Origin: Hemileia vastatrix
Lineage: Eukaryota > Basidiomycota > Pucciniomycetes > Pucciniales > Zaghouaniaceae
Length of the DNA stretch: 64,000 bases
NCBI GenBank assembly: GCA_030280995.1
Contig: JASXTE010000005.1
Span: 2,790,501 to 2,854,500 of the forward strand
Direction of reading: 5' to 3'
Positions 46,463 to 59,209 of this stretch are shown one piece after another. The notes below the pieces were generated by a model. The model saw nothing but the letters and a program-made list of their open reading frames with translations. It did no database searches and was not told the DNA's origin. Within the stretch, counting starts at the first letter, position 1, and every line of letters begins with the position of its first letter. Both the position numbers and the translations under genes were made by a program.

Positions 46463-48339
46463 AAAGAGATACTCTAGATAAAAAATCTACATTTGAGTGT
46501 AAATTTCCTTCTCTATGTGTAAAAGTCATCTGTCCTCTGTACTCTCGTACAGATAAATGCATTCTAAACATATGCCTACTAAGAGTTTTCATGTTCAAGA
46601 GTGACTTAACTGCACAACATTCAGTTATCAACTCAAATTTATGGTCCTCAAGGTAATAATGTGGCTTCTCAAGAGCCCATACTACTACCAAACACTCAAT
46701 TTGAGTAGCACCATATTTAAATTTAATACTTCTTAGAGTCCTTGATATATAGCAGATTACTAATTCTTACATTTTACCTTCAATTAGTTGTTTTTGATGC
46801 AAAGAAGCACCTAAATCAATAAAACTTGCATCAGTATACAAGAAGAAAGCTAGTAATAAATCTGGTAAATCCAAGTTATGAGCTGTCATCAAACATTATT
46901 TCAAATTATCAAAAGCTTGTTTTCTTTCAATTTTTTTAAAAAAAATCTTCTGATTTCTTTTTTAATGTGGTCAATGGTTCAGAAATTAACAGTTAGATCC
47001 TTATATATTGTATATAATAACCACACATACCAAAATAAGATTTTAGATTCTTAACATTTTGAGGAAATCCAATATTCTTGATTTCAGCAACTTTTTTTTG
47101 GTCAACACATATTTTTAAGCCAGATACAATATGACCAAGCACCTTTAAAGACTCAAACCCAAATTCACATTTTTTTAATGCAAGGATCATTTTTATTTCA
47201 TCCATTTTTTGATATACCTTCTTTAAATGGATTAAGTGTTCATCATATGTCTTAAGGTGCACTATGATTTCATCAATATATAACATTAACCACCCCTCAA
47301 TAATTTTATTATGGAATTTTATATCCATTAAATTCTGAAACACTGAAGGAGTTTTTTTTGTTCCAAATGGCATCCTGACATATTTACAAATTTCCATATG
47401 TGTTGTTATCAATAAAAATTTCTGTGGGTTCTTTTCAACAGGAATTTGATGGTTCCCTTTATTTCCATCTAAAAAACTTATGTACTTAGCACCATTCAGG
47501 GTAGCATGTATAGAGGTAATCCTTGGCAAGGGGTAAATATGATCCACTGTGATTTTATTTAATTTTCAATAATCACCACACAGTTGTGCCTTATCTTTTT
47601 CATAAGAGATAAGCACTGTGATATCACACAATATTTTGGTGTAGTTTCTACCTTTTCAATAATTTTCAAGTTCAACAAAATCTTAATATTATCCTCTATG
47701 TTCTTCCTCTTCATTGGTGAAGTGTGGTATGGTTTATTTTTAAGACTAGAAGGAATATTATCTATTTCAAAGGTTAAACTAATTTTAATTTCATGATTTT
47801 TCAACACTCCAAGTTCATCTTTCCTATGTGGAAAAGCCATTGGAAGTTCCTCAATTAAGTCAAAAAAATTTGTCTTCTTAGCTTCACTTATCTGAGTGCC
47901 AAATGGTTCTTTAGAAATTTCTGTTTCCAGAAGCTCCATATCACTGGTTTCTCCCCCATTTACAAGGGATTTCTACTACTGACTCAATGTTTAAGATTGT
48001 GTTAAAAAAATTTATTTTAGATTTTCTTTTACCATTCATGGAAATTGTAAAACTATTATTAGAAGAGTCTAATTTTACACCAAAATTTATCAGAATGTCA
48101 TTACCAATGATAAAACAGCTACTAAAATTAGTATTATCCATTACTGCAAAGTAAAAAATTACCCTAACATAACCATGTTGATGTTTAAAGAAAATAACAG
48201 CTTTATATTTACCAATGGGGTGTATAACCACTCCAAACGCTCTTTAATACTTACTCTGAAGGGGTTCAAGCTTTTGCTTAAAATCAATATCAATTTTCTG
48301 TAATATACATGAAGAAAAAACAGAATCAGCAGCTCCCGT
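46463..48339 (-). pseudogene. Element E pol: C-terminal protease, RT and RNase H, broken
   Basis: Minus-strand remnant homologous to elements A and B. From right to left: the end of the protease domain (HPIGKYKAVIFFKHQHG); an RT region (YISFLDGNKGNHQIPVEKN) in which the catalytic YIDD box reads YIDEIIV, so an essential Asp is lost; and RNase H (VVWALEKPHYYLEDHKFEL) ending at FLSRVSL. The frame changes several times (near 47940, 47550 and 46950) and stops are frequent. There is no integrase: the coding sequence runs from RVSL straight into the LTR start. The rest of the element (gag and protease N-terminus) continues at 62405 beyond the inserted element D. Element E is not functional. Confidence 0.85.
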
Positions 48340-49430
48340 TGAGGTCTTCCAGCATTGGCAGGGGCCTTTGTTGTGTTGTTTGGCGCTGTTTGTGAATTTC
48401 ATAATTGGCATCTGTTGAAGAATTGGGTACTTTTCTAGTTTTATTCCTTGAACATTGGGACTGCGGGTATGTGGGTACTATCATTGGATAGCCCCGCTTT
48501 TTCTATATATTTCATGTCTTGATAATATTTTTCATATTCTAAGTTTTAAGGGGTCATTTCCTCATTCTTCAGTTACAAAAGATAGCTGTTTAATTTTGTT
48601 TTTCGTGTTTTACAGTCTAACCTTAAGTCTTAGGGTTAAGTACTTAGTGCCATTGGATAGGGCTAATTTAGCTCTATATTTCATGTTTCAATGTTGTTAA
48701 AGCGTAATTCTGTGGTTTTAGGGTTTTAGTAGTTGTAGTGAATTTTTATAAGTAGATTAGGTGTTTTTATTGGTTTTCTGGCTTCAGGGAGGCCGGGCCG
48801 CTTCAGGCGGCACCTCTGACGTCGGGCGGCCCTCCCGCCTCTGTTTTAGAAGGTTGGGGAGCATCTCTGGAGGTTTTTTAATCAATTCGGCTGGTACAGG
48901 CGCCAAATTCATTGGTGTGCATGGGCTCTTAGATAGTGGTCTATGTATACATAGTGAATAAGGCAGTTTGGGGGCAACTTTAGTTATCATACAACCATCC
49001 GGAGGTGATATCCTTGTTCCTCACTCAGTTTTCACTGTTTTTTCCCACAATTGGCTGTGTTTGTTGCAAGTTTAGTTCTTCATTTAACTCAACTTTGTCA
49101 ACAGGTTCTCTGGTATAGTCTTGCAAGCTATATCAAGTATTACTGCTGTCTCTGGTGTGGATTTGCAGCCTACATCAAGTATCTTTTCTTTCTCTGGTAT
49201 GGAAATTGGTCTACATTTCAGTTCTTTGGTCTGGTAGTCTGTCTGGGGACTACATTCTTGGCTCATCAAGCAATCAAGTGTGTTGAAAAGGGGCTTTAGC
49301 AAACAGAAACCAACTTAATTTAGCAAGTAAATCTCACTCTATTTTTCTAAAGGGACAGGGGATTTAATCTCTGGTTTTTCTCCAACTCCCTTGGTCAAGG
49401 CCTATAGCTAGTACTATAGGATTGTCTACA
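48340..49430 (+). repeat. Left (5') LTR of element D
   Basis: 1091 bp, TGAGGTCTTCC...GATTGTCTACA. Near its end CCTATAG and CTATAGG form a 7-bp stem around CTAGTA, present in all four copies of this LTR in the window. Three imperfect units of about 43 bp beginning TCTCTGGT lie near 49107-49210. Confidence 0.9.
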
Positions 49431-49521
49431 TTTCTGGCACCCAATGTGGGGTAGAACTTGCTAGTTCTTTGGAATCTCTATTTTTCTTGGTTGGCTCTTT
49501 TTGGTGTTCTGGTCTGGAGGA
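49431..49521 (+). other. Element D primer-binding site and leader
   Basis: Right after the LTR the sequence reads TTTC then TGGCACCCAATGTGGGG. TGG at 49435 is the expected complement of a tRNA CCA end, and the layout is typical of basidiomycete Ty3 elements. Confidence 0.6.
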
Positions 49522-51900
49522 ATGGCTTCTGGTTCCTCTATTCCTGTGGCGACTTTCAGTGGGGGAGATGGTCCTCCTGCTGTGATGGTCAAGGAGTGTG
49601 TTAGGATTAAAACTTTGGATGGTACCAAGTTTAATGGGGAGGATGTCAAGTGGTTTCTGGAGAAGTATGAAACTGCTGCTGGAGTGGATGGTGCTTCTTA
49701 CCTGGAAATGGTGAAGTAGATTATCTTCTTCATTGGTGATAGGGCAGTGGAGAGGGAGATTGTGGCCATGTCTGGCTACAAAAAGAGGCATTGGAAGTTA
49801 TTGTGTAGGGAGATGGTAGATAGATGGGGTGTCAGGTTAACTATGTTGGATATGAACAAGGTTGTCAGTGAATGGCAATCATATGGTGGTGTTGGTAACT
49901 TGCATAGTTGCAGAAAGTTTCTGCTACAGTTTGATCCTGTGGTGGAATACTTGGTGGAAGTGGAGGAGCTGGAACATGAAAATGCTGCCAAGGATGTTTT
50001 TTGGTCTGCCCTGGATAGAGTTGTCAGGATGGATGTGTTGAAGGAGCTGTAAAGGAAGGACTTGATGAAGACTCTGTCTAATGGGGACCAGAAGTTGCCT
50101 ACCTTTGATAAGGTAAAGGTGGCTGTTGAGGCCTATTTGAAGTTATTGGCTGTGGACACCTATCAGGAGGGGTGTGCCAAATATGTCAGCAAAGTCAGTG
50201 AGGCTTTGGCTGAAGAGGAAGTTAGGGTGAAGGAGGAGAAGAATGTGGTGCAGGTTCCCAAACAGGAGAGGGACCCAGTGGTGGAGCAGTTGGCTGATCT
50301 CACAAAGCAGCTGCATATTTTTGTTCAGGAGGCTAAGAAGGTCAATAAGGCACCTTCTCAGCCTACATATTTTGATAGGAGGGCTGGTAGGAGTGATCTT
50401 TGGGTCTGCTCTTATTGCAGCAGGAGGGGGCACAGGTTCAATGATTGTTGGGCATTGAACAGAGATGTTTCTGAAGGAAAGGTGGAATTTGATGGCAGGG
50501 TTTTCAAGTTCCCTGATGGATCATTTGTGAAGCCCAGTGAGGGGCAGGCTCCTGTTGAATTGGTCAGGAGAAGGGGTGGTCTCAATCAAAGGAGGCTAAG
50601 GTTTTAGGAAATTCCTGATCAGGGGAAGTCTTCTGGTAAGAAGAATGATGACGTTAAGGGTTAGGGAAAGGAGGTAAATAAGGTCTCTTTTTCTACTTCC
50701 TTTGGTGGTTTGGAGTTGTATTCCTGTGGTGGACAGTCAAGTGGTGAATGCTTGGCTAGTGTTTATGATGTGGAAGCAGGGAAGGTGGGAAAGCCTAAGA
50801 GCAGTTCTCAGGCCAAAACAAAGCCAAATGCTTCAAAGGTGGATCCTAAGCTGAGTGCAGCTAGGAAGAGGTACAGATAAGAGGAGCTGTACAAGATGCA
50901 GAAGGGTATGGCTGACATGGGCCCTCCTAGTTTTGGTGCATTGGACATGAATGGTGAGCCAATGCCAATGGATGTTGATTCTGACTCTGAGGAGGATGTC
51001 CCTTTGGCTTCATTGCCAAAGCCTTCCAGAGTTAGAGGTTCTGGTGAGAGATCTGGTTTGGTTCCTGTTAATTGTAAATCTATTGGCGGTGCTGGTCTTC
51101 AAGAAGCTTCTAGGACCAAGGTAGTGAAGCAAAGAGCTCACTTTGAGAGGCCAGTAGTTTCTGGTCATGTTAATTTTATGGAATCTGTCCTGGCAAGGAT
51201 GAATCAGGGTCAGGTTTCCCTTACTTATGGTGAATTGTATGCTATCAGTCCAGGGTTGGCTGATAGACAGAAAAAGTTGTTGACCAGGAGAAGAGTTTCG
51301 TCTGGGGAGGTGGAATACATTTGTGATTCTGCTGAAAAGTTTGGTGAGGGGTTGGAAACTCATTTTTCTGCTCCTCCGGGTTATGTCAATGTTACTCTGA
51401 ATGGCAGTGAGGCAAGGTCATTGATGGATTCAGGTTCTCAGATATACCTGATTTCTTTGATTGAGGCTACTCATTTGGGCCTTCCCATTAAAACTGGTAT
51501 TGGTGGGAATTTGAGAGGGATCGGTGGTCATGTCACTGAATTGGTTGGAAATTCTGAGTTTGTGAAGTTAGATGTTGGCAGAGCCTCAGGGAAGGTTCAT
51601 TTTTATATTTCTAAGGGAAAAGTAAAAGCTGCTTTGGTTGGGCTATTCTTGATGGATTTTCAGGCAAGAATTGGTTATCAATTTGATTTGGGAATCAGTT
51701 TGGATTTTACTGTTGAAGATGAAAGGAGACTTCACATGAGGTTATCATCCCCTGGAGAGGATGGTAGGGAGACCAGGCCTGGTTTATCTTCAATGTGCCA
51801 GTGCATAGATTTTTGCAGGAGAAGGAAAGAAGTGGGTTCCGCCTCTGGTTTTTTGGAGTGTGGCTCAGGCTCTATTGAGAGTCTGTCTTTTTTAGAGTAA
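49522..51900 (+). pseudogene. Element D gag-protease, interrupted by in-frame stops
   Basis: One continuous frame from ATG 49522 to the TAA at 51898-51900, with no frameshift. Stops are TAG 49717, TAA 50050, TAG 50605, TAG near 50662 and TAA near 50878. Gag precedes a standard zinc knuckle CSYCSRRGHRFNDC (around residue 295-308, ~50410). The protease active site is LMDSGSQ (near 51425), followed by GIGGNLRGIGGH. The ATG of the next frame overlaps the final TAA (TAATG), so reinitiation or a frameshift would join gag-protease to pol. Every interrupting stop could be a Gln codon changed by one C-to-T transition. As read, no full gag can be made without suppression. Confidence 0.85.
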
Positions 51901-54900
51901 TGAGGGCTGATCACCCTAGTGCTACACTCTCTCCCCAAGATGAGGAAATCCCAGGTTGTAGTAGGTCAGCTCCCTTGGAGATATACCAAGTGGATTTTCA
52001 ACTTTCTCTTTTTAATGTTTCTCTTCTCTGCAAGTATTCATCAAGTTTTTTATCAAGTCTCTGTTCTCTCTCAAGATTCTCAATTATTTTTAATTCAAGC
52101 ACAAGGAAGAAGATTGGTTGTATATCTTTATTGAAAGATATGCGGAAAAGTTTTTGGGCGGTGAGATTGGGGTCTAAAAGTAAGTCCTTCCAATTGTGCA
52201 CCGCTAGGGTTTCTTCTACACCTTTCAAAAACATTGCCTGGGCCACACCTGTGAGCATTGGGGAAACCCCTGGTTATTTTTGTAGGTCAGAAGAAAACTC
52301 AAGAAAAGAAGATATAAATTTCATGATAATTCAAGAAAATCAAGTAAAAAATCTGAAGATAATGAAGAAATAAGATTTAAAATATTATTTTGAAGATCAT
52401 CAAGATCAATTTTTGGGCCTCCAGCGCGAGGTTAAACTTCAGAAAATTATGAAGAAAGAAGATCATCAAGATCAATTTTTGAACCTCCAGCATGAGGATA
52501 AACTGCACAATTTTAAAAGAGTTGATTTTGAAGATGAATCAAGATTTGAAGATTTGGAAGATGGAAGTGAAGATGAATATTTAGAATTGTGGAAAAGTTT
52601 TTGAGTGGTGAGATTGGGGTCTAAAAGTAAGTCCTCCTAATTGTGCACTGCTAGGGTTTCTTCTACACCTTTCAAAAACATTACCTTGGCCACACATCTG
52701 AGCAATGGGGAAACCCTTGGTTTTGGTTCCAGGTCTAGTGGTGAAGATTTTCTGAAGATCCCTCAAGTTGAAGGTGGAGTGGCTAAGTATAATAAGGTAG
52801 CACAGAAGATTAGGTCTGTCATTGAGCCTATGCCTGTGGGTTTGAATCCGCCCTTGAAGAGACCTTATTTGTCAAGAGATCCGTACTGTACTCCTTTGGT
52901 GAAGAATCCTCCAGAATTTGTAGAGATGGCTAGGGTGACTGTGGAAAGGTTGAAAGTTGTTAATTTTGGTCCTGATGGGTGGTTGTCTGAAGAAGAAAAG
53001 AAGTTGTTGTTGCATGTTATTGTTCTAAGGGAAAAAGCTGTGCCTTTTGTTGAGGAGGAAAGGGGTGTGCTGAAGCACTCTTACGGGGAACCTTACTTGA
53101 TTCCTGTGATTTTTCATGAACCTTGGCAAATCAAACCTATTCCAATTGCAGCTGCTATCAGGGAGGACTTTGTGGAGATTGTTAGGGAAAGATTCAGGAC
53201 TGGGTTATACAAAAAATCGACATCCAGTTACTCAAGTCCGGTTTTTTTGTGTAAAGAAGCAGAATGGAAAGTTGAGGGTGGTTAATGATCTTAGAGCCTT
53301 GAATAGAGTCACTATCAAGGACGCTGGTAGGCCACCAAGTGCAGAGGATTTTCTTGAAGATTTTGCTGGAAGAGTGTGTTATGGTTTGGGTGATATTATG
53401 GATGGTTATGATGAGAGGGAACTTAATATGGATTCAAGGCCTCTCACAACTTTTGAGACTCCTTTGGGAAGATTTCAGCTCACTAGGTTGCCTCAAGGAG
53501 CAACTTATTCAGTGGCAGTGTATCAAGCACAGATGGCTTGGATTTTTCAGGATGAGGTTCCTACTCATGCTGGTATTTTTATTGATGATGGTGGAATTAA
53601 AGGACCATCCACTGATTATGATAATGAGGTGTTAGCGGAGAACCCTGGCATAAGGAGGTTTGTTTGTGAATATGCAATAACTCTAGAGAGAGTGTTGATT
53701 AGGATTGAAGAGGCTGGTTTGACCATTTCAGGGTCAAAATTCTGTTGTTGTGTTCCTGCTTTAGAAATTCTGGGTCATGTGGTATTTAAAGAGGGAAGGA
53801 TTATGGCAATGAAAAAGATTAATAAAATTCAGTCATGGCCAAGGCCTAAAATTACTACTGAAGTCAGGGGATTTTTGGGTGTGTGTGTATATGTCAGGAT
53901 TTTTATTAAGGATTTTTCTTTGTTGGCTTCACCTTTAAGGAGGTTGACCAGAAAAGATGCAGATTGGGAATGGACTGAAGAGTGTGAAAAGGCTTTTCAG
54001 AATTTGAAAAAGGTTGTTGGGGAAGATATTTTTCTTCACAAGTTGGATTATGGTGTTGGTGCTAGACTCAAGCTATATTGCTGCTGGTGCTGTTTTGTCT
54101 CAGGAAGATAAAACTGGGAGGGTCAGGCCAGTAAGATATGAGTCTGTGGTGTTTAATGAGGTAGAATCTAGGTATTCTCAACCTAAGTTGGAATTGTGCA
54201 GTGTAGCAAAAATTTTAAAGAAGCTACAGACTGTTTTGTGGGGGCAGCATTTTGAGCTGCAGGTGGATGCAAAATCTATGTTTCAGATGATCAATACACC
54301 TAGTCTTCCAAATGCACCAATGAGTAGGTGGGTGGCATTTATTCAACATTTTTCTTTTGAACTGGTACACAAAGCAGGCAAAACTTTTACAATGCCTGAT
54401 GGATTATCAAGGAGGCCACCTACAGATGAAGATTCTGAGGCTGAAGAGTTTAATGAAGATGTTCCAGTGGTTACGGCCAGCACAAAGGGTGCTGAAGATT
54501 TTTCTGACTTCCCCCAAGAGGCTAAACTGGCTGGATCTGATCTTGATTCTGGTGAGCAGGATGTTTTTGTTGATGAAGATGGAGTTGTTGTTTGGAACAG
54601 CTCAAATTTGGAAAATGGTGTTTTTGTTAGTGAACTGGATTCTCACAAGATTCAGTGGAAAGAGAAGAATGTGCCAAAATTTAAGGATTGGTGTCTTGGT
54701 TGGGCTGTTCAATTGGCTCATGTTCACACTGGTGATTTTGATGACAGAGTTGTACCCTTGGATGTTGTTTTGTTGGATTTTGAAGATGAGACCTGGGGTC
54801 AGTCTGGGTTTTATTTTATTATGGTTGAATATCAGTTGACCTTGGAGAGGCCAGATAGTCGTTATGATGATGCTTGGGTGGCAATAAAGAAGAAGAGTCC

Positions 54901-56065
54901 TGAATTTTATGTGTCAGGAAGGAGGTTGATGAGGAGGAGACATCCAAATCCTTAAGTAGTGGTGACTCAGAAGAATGGTCAAGAGTTGGTGTTGAAGTCT
55001 TTTCATGAAGACCTTGGTCACAGAGGCTTTGGGGAGACTTATAGAAGAGTAGCTGACAGATTTTGGTGGCCAGGTATGAAGTTGGCTGTGCAGGGTTGGG
55101 TTCAATCTTGTGAAGAATGTCAAATAAGAAGTCACTTGAAACCTAAAGAGGTCGGCCGTACTACTGGTGAAACATCTGTTTTTGGAAGAGTCAGTCTGGA
55201 TGCTGTCCATATTAAAGAGGGCAGGTATAAATACTTAATTGTTGCCAGGTATGATTTGTCTGGTTGGGTTGAGGCAGTTCCTCTGGTTAATTTGACTGCC
55301 AAGAATGTAGCAGAGTTTTTGAAGAAGGAGTGGATTTATAGGTATGGGTTGATGAAGTTGGTGACCGTTGATGGAAGGCCAGAGTTTGGTGCCAAATTTA
55401 AAGAAGCTGTGGCTAGTGTTGGTTCTATACTTAGAGTGGCTACACCTTATTATCCTGAAGCTGAAGGCATGGTTGAAAGAGGCCATCAGGTTATCAAGAA
55501 TGCTTTGGTAAAGATGTGTGGGGATAGTGCTGAAAAGTGGAAGCATTATTTACCTTTGGTGTTATTTGCTGATAGGGTCACTGTGAAGAGGACAACTGGC
55601 TATTCTCCTTATGAGTTAATGTTTGGTCAGAAAACTGTTCTATCAGTGGAATTGAAAGCTGTCTCTTATCTTGGAATTTATTGGGATGAGGTGCATTCAA
55701 CAGAAGAATTGCTCTGTACCAGGATGCAACAGTTGGAATGTAGAGAGGAATCTCAGGAGAAGGCATACTGTATAATGATGAAGATTAGGAATCAATGAGT
55801 CAGATACTGTGACAAGAAGTTGGCTCATAGACTCAGGAATCCCTAGAAACCTGGTTGTTTGGTTATGGTTTATAATAAAAGTTTGGAGAGTCAGTGGGGA
55901 AAAATGTTTTACGACAGATGGAACGGACCTTACAGAGTCAGATCTCAGATGTCTGGAGGTTCTTATGTTTTAGAAGAGTTGGATGGTGCAGTATTAAAGA
56001 GGAGAGTGGCTGAAGACCAGGTAAAGAGGTTCTATCCCAGAGGCACTAGACATGAAGAAGATTGA
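51900..56065 (+). pseudogene. Element D RT-RNase H-integrase, broken
   Basis: The first part (51900-52640) is disturbed by a duplication. RT proper starts near 52740 (YSSPVF, VKKQNGKLRVVNDLRALNR) with catalytic FIDDGGIKGP (~53580). RNase H follows (LDSSYIAAGAVLSQ ~54065; HKAGKTFTMPDGLSR ~54370). Integrase has HEDLGHRGF...CEECQ (~55005-55120) and catalytic DAVH, TVDGRPEF and YYPEAEGMVERGH (~55200-55480). The end is a GPYRVRSQMSGGSYVLEE module near 55926. Breaks: an extra T in a T7 run near 53245, a frame change near 54060, TAA 54953, TGA 55796 and TAG near 55843. No chromodomain was seen. The element cannot encode working enzymes. Confidence 0.87.
52144..52738 (+). repeat. Direct duplication between protease and RT of element D
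   Basis: A 147-bp segment at 52144-52290 recurs at 52591-52738 (447 bp apart; shared GATTGGGGTCTAAAAGTAAG and TTTCTTCTACACCTTTCAAA). Between them is an AT-rich acidic-coding stretch with a 66-bp tandem repeat (52392 and 52458, GAAGATCATCAAGATCAATT), a multiple of three. Confidence 0.8.
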
Positions 56066-57303
56066 CTCTGCAATGAGAATAAACTATGGAACGTTCTTTA
56101 AATTTTGGAATTTTCGGTGTTGCAGAGCAACCTTTGTGTTGGAAGCTTTTTGTTAGAAGGTACCCATGGGTGGGGCTTCTAGATTTGATCTTGGAAAGTG
56201 TAGGGGTAACTGATGGGTTGGCTGCTCTGTAGAACAGTTACCCCAGATTTTCTGTTTCCAACCCTTTCTAATTTGGTTGAGCCCTAGTATTGGTTTCTTT
56301 TCACAGGTTTTAGTCCTCTATGACTTTAAACTGGAATTTCCTTTGGTTTTGAAGTGCTGGACTCTTCACTATTATTAGTTTTGGTTTATTGTGTTGGATG
56401 TTGTGTTTTTGTCAGAAGGTACCCAGGGGGGGCTTCTAGATTTTATTTTGGCAAGTGTGGGGGTAACTGATGAGCTGGCTGCTCTGGAGAACAGTTACCC
56501 CAGAATGTCTGTCTCAAGTCTTTTGTTTTTCCTAGTTGAATTCTAGTTCTGTTGTTTATTATTCAGGTTTCAAGTCCACTATGACTTTAAACTGGTTTGG
56601 GACTGGCTTCTTTATCTTTGGTTTTTTTTTTGGGTTGGTGGTGGATCACTGGTGGTCTCCCATCATTTTCACATATTAGAGGGAGCCCACCCAGTGATCA
56701 TTTCTATGGACTGGACTTTCTCTGACTGGACCTTCTCTTAATCTGGACCATCCATGGAGCTGGACTTTCTTTGATTTTTTTAGTTATGATTTTGCTAGAT
56801 AGTAGTTTCAGATTATTTTCTTTTTTCTCTTTTTTTCTTTTAATTTTTTATGGGGTTGTTAAAATTATAAAATAAAAAATATAGGGTGTTACCACATCAG
56901 GGTCACCTGGATGTGGGCAAGCATTGGTGGGGAAAGGCTCATCAATTGGCCAGGCAATGCTATTTTATCATTTTATTTTGTTTTATTTTTATTTTTATTT
57001 TCATTAATGTCATTTTTTTTTATTCTCATTATTACGCTTAATTTATGTTTCTTATTTCAAATCATTTATATTATTTAAGGTGTATCCACATCAAGGTGCA
57101 CTTGGATGTGGGAAAGGTATCAGGGGATCAGCTCATTAATTGGATGGGTTTATCTTTTATTTGATTTCATTTATTTTTTTATTTTATTTATCAATTGTTT
57201 TAATTTTAGTGTGTTAGTAGACTGTAAAAAAAAAAATAGAATTTATAGTTATTAATTTTTATTATTTATTTATTATTATGTTTTTTAATCTTTTTTCAGG
57301 AGC
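56066..57303 (+). other. Element D 3' untranslated region with stem-loops
   Basis: No plus-strand ORF. Two copies of a conserved stem-loop: GGGGTAACTG (56203-56212) with CAGTTACCCC (56235-56244), and the same arms at 56460-56469 and 56492-56501. The loops keep GGCTGCTCT. Each is followed by a TATGACTTTAAACTGG motif (56312 and 56572). A third stem-loop lies at 60043-60083. Confidence 0.8.
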
Positions 57304-58194
57304 TCAATGTCCAAATGATGAAGTTTCTGGAGGCTGGTCTGGATTATGATGTTGTTTTTGTTTTTTGTTGGGGTTGTGGGAAGCACTGTGTTCTTTGAAG
57401 TGCATCCTGCTGGAGAGATTATATGGATTATAATGGACAGGAATGGGTTTGGATGGAAGTTCAGAAGAGGAAGAAGAAGAGGCAGGAATGGATTGTTGGA
57501 AGGTGTGCTTAATGATCCTAGACATCTTCCAGTGGTCGTTCAATAGTTGTTTCCTCAAGGTTTTCTTAATGTCATTTAATGGTCCATGAAGGGCAAAGGC
57601 TTTCAGCATATTTGAACATATGGTGCTGAGGTGTTGTTTCATGTCTCCATAATCCAGGTTCAAAGAAGTTTCTAGAGGTTGGCAAACTCCAATAGTAGAT
57701 TCAGGAGGAGGGGTGCCAACTAGACAAGAAGAATTGGATCAGTAATTGTTTTTGTTGAAGAAATTGGATGAATTAATGTGGTACTTAAAGATTGGAAGCT
57801 CATCAAATTTGTAAGCGGCCGGAATGTGGACTTCTGAAGATTTTGGAATGGTGATAGTAGGTGGATTAATCAGGGAAAGATATGGATTCTCTTGGTCTCC
57901 CTCTGAAAGGTTTTGAGAAGGTGAACTAGGAGGCTGATGTTCCTGGGGCCTAGTTGGAGTAGCAGGCCGGTTGTTGCTGTTGTTAATATTTCTGCTTGAT
58001 TCAGTTGGATGAGGTGCTGGTGATGGAGAACCAGGGTTGTTATAAGATGGGGCAGGAGAGGGTGATCTGGAAGCGGATTGATCTCTTCTGGATGATGCTT
58101 TTGAAGGAATGGAACTGTCAGAAGAATAGTTGGCTGACAGAGGAGAGGTGTTGGGTGGTCCTTCAAGTCTAGATGATTTTTCAAGGAAATTCAA
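57304..58194 (-). CDS. Antisense Ser/Pro-rich ORFs in element D 3' region
   Basis: Two minus-strand open stretches (58194-57739 and 57663-57304), probably parts of one gene because an open extension (TIGVCQPLETSLNLDYGDMK) leads from a TTGTCTAG acceptor near 57723 into the second. The first is Ser/Pro-rich (SRSPSPAPSYNNPGSPSPAP). The second has a helical part (MKQHLSTICSNMLKAFALHG) and a basic, His/Gln-rich tail. The junction between them is not settled. Composition suggests a disordered nuclear protein. No family recognised. It could be the distal part of the gene starting at 59662. Confidence 0.4.
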
Positions 58195-58230
58195 GGATGA
58201 TAACGGTGAATTTTAGGGGACTCAAGATGG

Positions 58231-58952
58231 TGTACGTATTTCTCTTATAATTTTAAAGATTTATTACTCAATAGTAAGAGGTAGCATTTTAAATTCTTAT
58301 TATAATTAATGATTTAGAACTATGTGATTGTAAGTACTTAAGACAATAATAAATAGTAATAAGTACTTTAATTGTAGTATTGGGTTTTAATAATGTAAGT
58401 AAGTGAATGATGATCCAGCAGCACAAAAAGAGAGGGCCTTTTATAGGCAAAGATGTGAGAAATAAAGACACGGAGTTAACACCACCTAATACAAGGGTGT
58501 GGGAAAAAGAAACTAAATAAAGAGTGTATGTGAAATAATAAAAAATATACTAAATAGTGCATCAATAAAAGATATCATTTTATTTGAAATAAAAATTTAA
58601 ATCCCTTGGTCCGTCACATTTAGTACAATACATTTGATTCAAAATGTTGATTTAAAATCATGTAAATAAAGGAATTTGAAGAGTTTTTTTCTTTTTATAT
58701 TTTTATATTTTTAATACTATTTTTATTCCCTCTCATCTGTATTATTGAGCACAGTGTTAGGGAAAAAATGTATGTTACAGTTACTTATTTTTATTAATTA
58801 TTTACATTACTTATGGTAATTAGATATTTAGTTGTAAGTAATACATAAGTAGTTTGTAAATAATTAATTATTAATAAGGATTAAAAGGTGTGGCTTCATC
58901 TCAGTAAGATAATTAATTATTTTACCGGGTAAGTCTAGTATCCTGGCTTACA
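58231..58952 (-). repeat. Solo LTR of the E-type family inside element D
   Basis: About 722 bp. On the minus strand it starts TGTAAGCCAGG, matching the LTR starts of A, B and E (TGTCAGCC). It carries a TATAAAAGG box at 58445-58437 like A and B, and its terminal 200 bp match 46256-46462. The left limit (TGTACG, 58231) is inferred; no clear target duplication was found. Confidence 0.65.
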
Positions 58953-59209
58953 AGAGGTGTAGTTTTGTTGCCTTAACTGGGGGCAAAGATGTTGCTTGGG
59001 TGTGGTGTTGGGTGCTCTGGTTTCTTCCTGGGGTCCTCCGGCAGGTCTCCTAGAAGTTTGGGAAATTTTGGAGTTTTTGGACCTTGGAAAGGTTGGCTGC
59101 ATTGCTTTGGGAGAAGTGGGAGGTGGCTGCGTTGAGTTGTTTTTGTTGATTGGAGGAATTTGGCTGTTTTCTGGTTGTTTTTGGAGGTTTTGAGCCTGAT
59201 TTTCACTGT

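Noticed and set aside
58226..58957. Target duplication for the E-type solo LTR in element D
   Set aside because: GATGG and AGAGG match poorly, so its left edge stays approximate.
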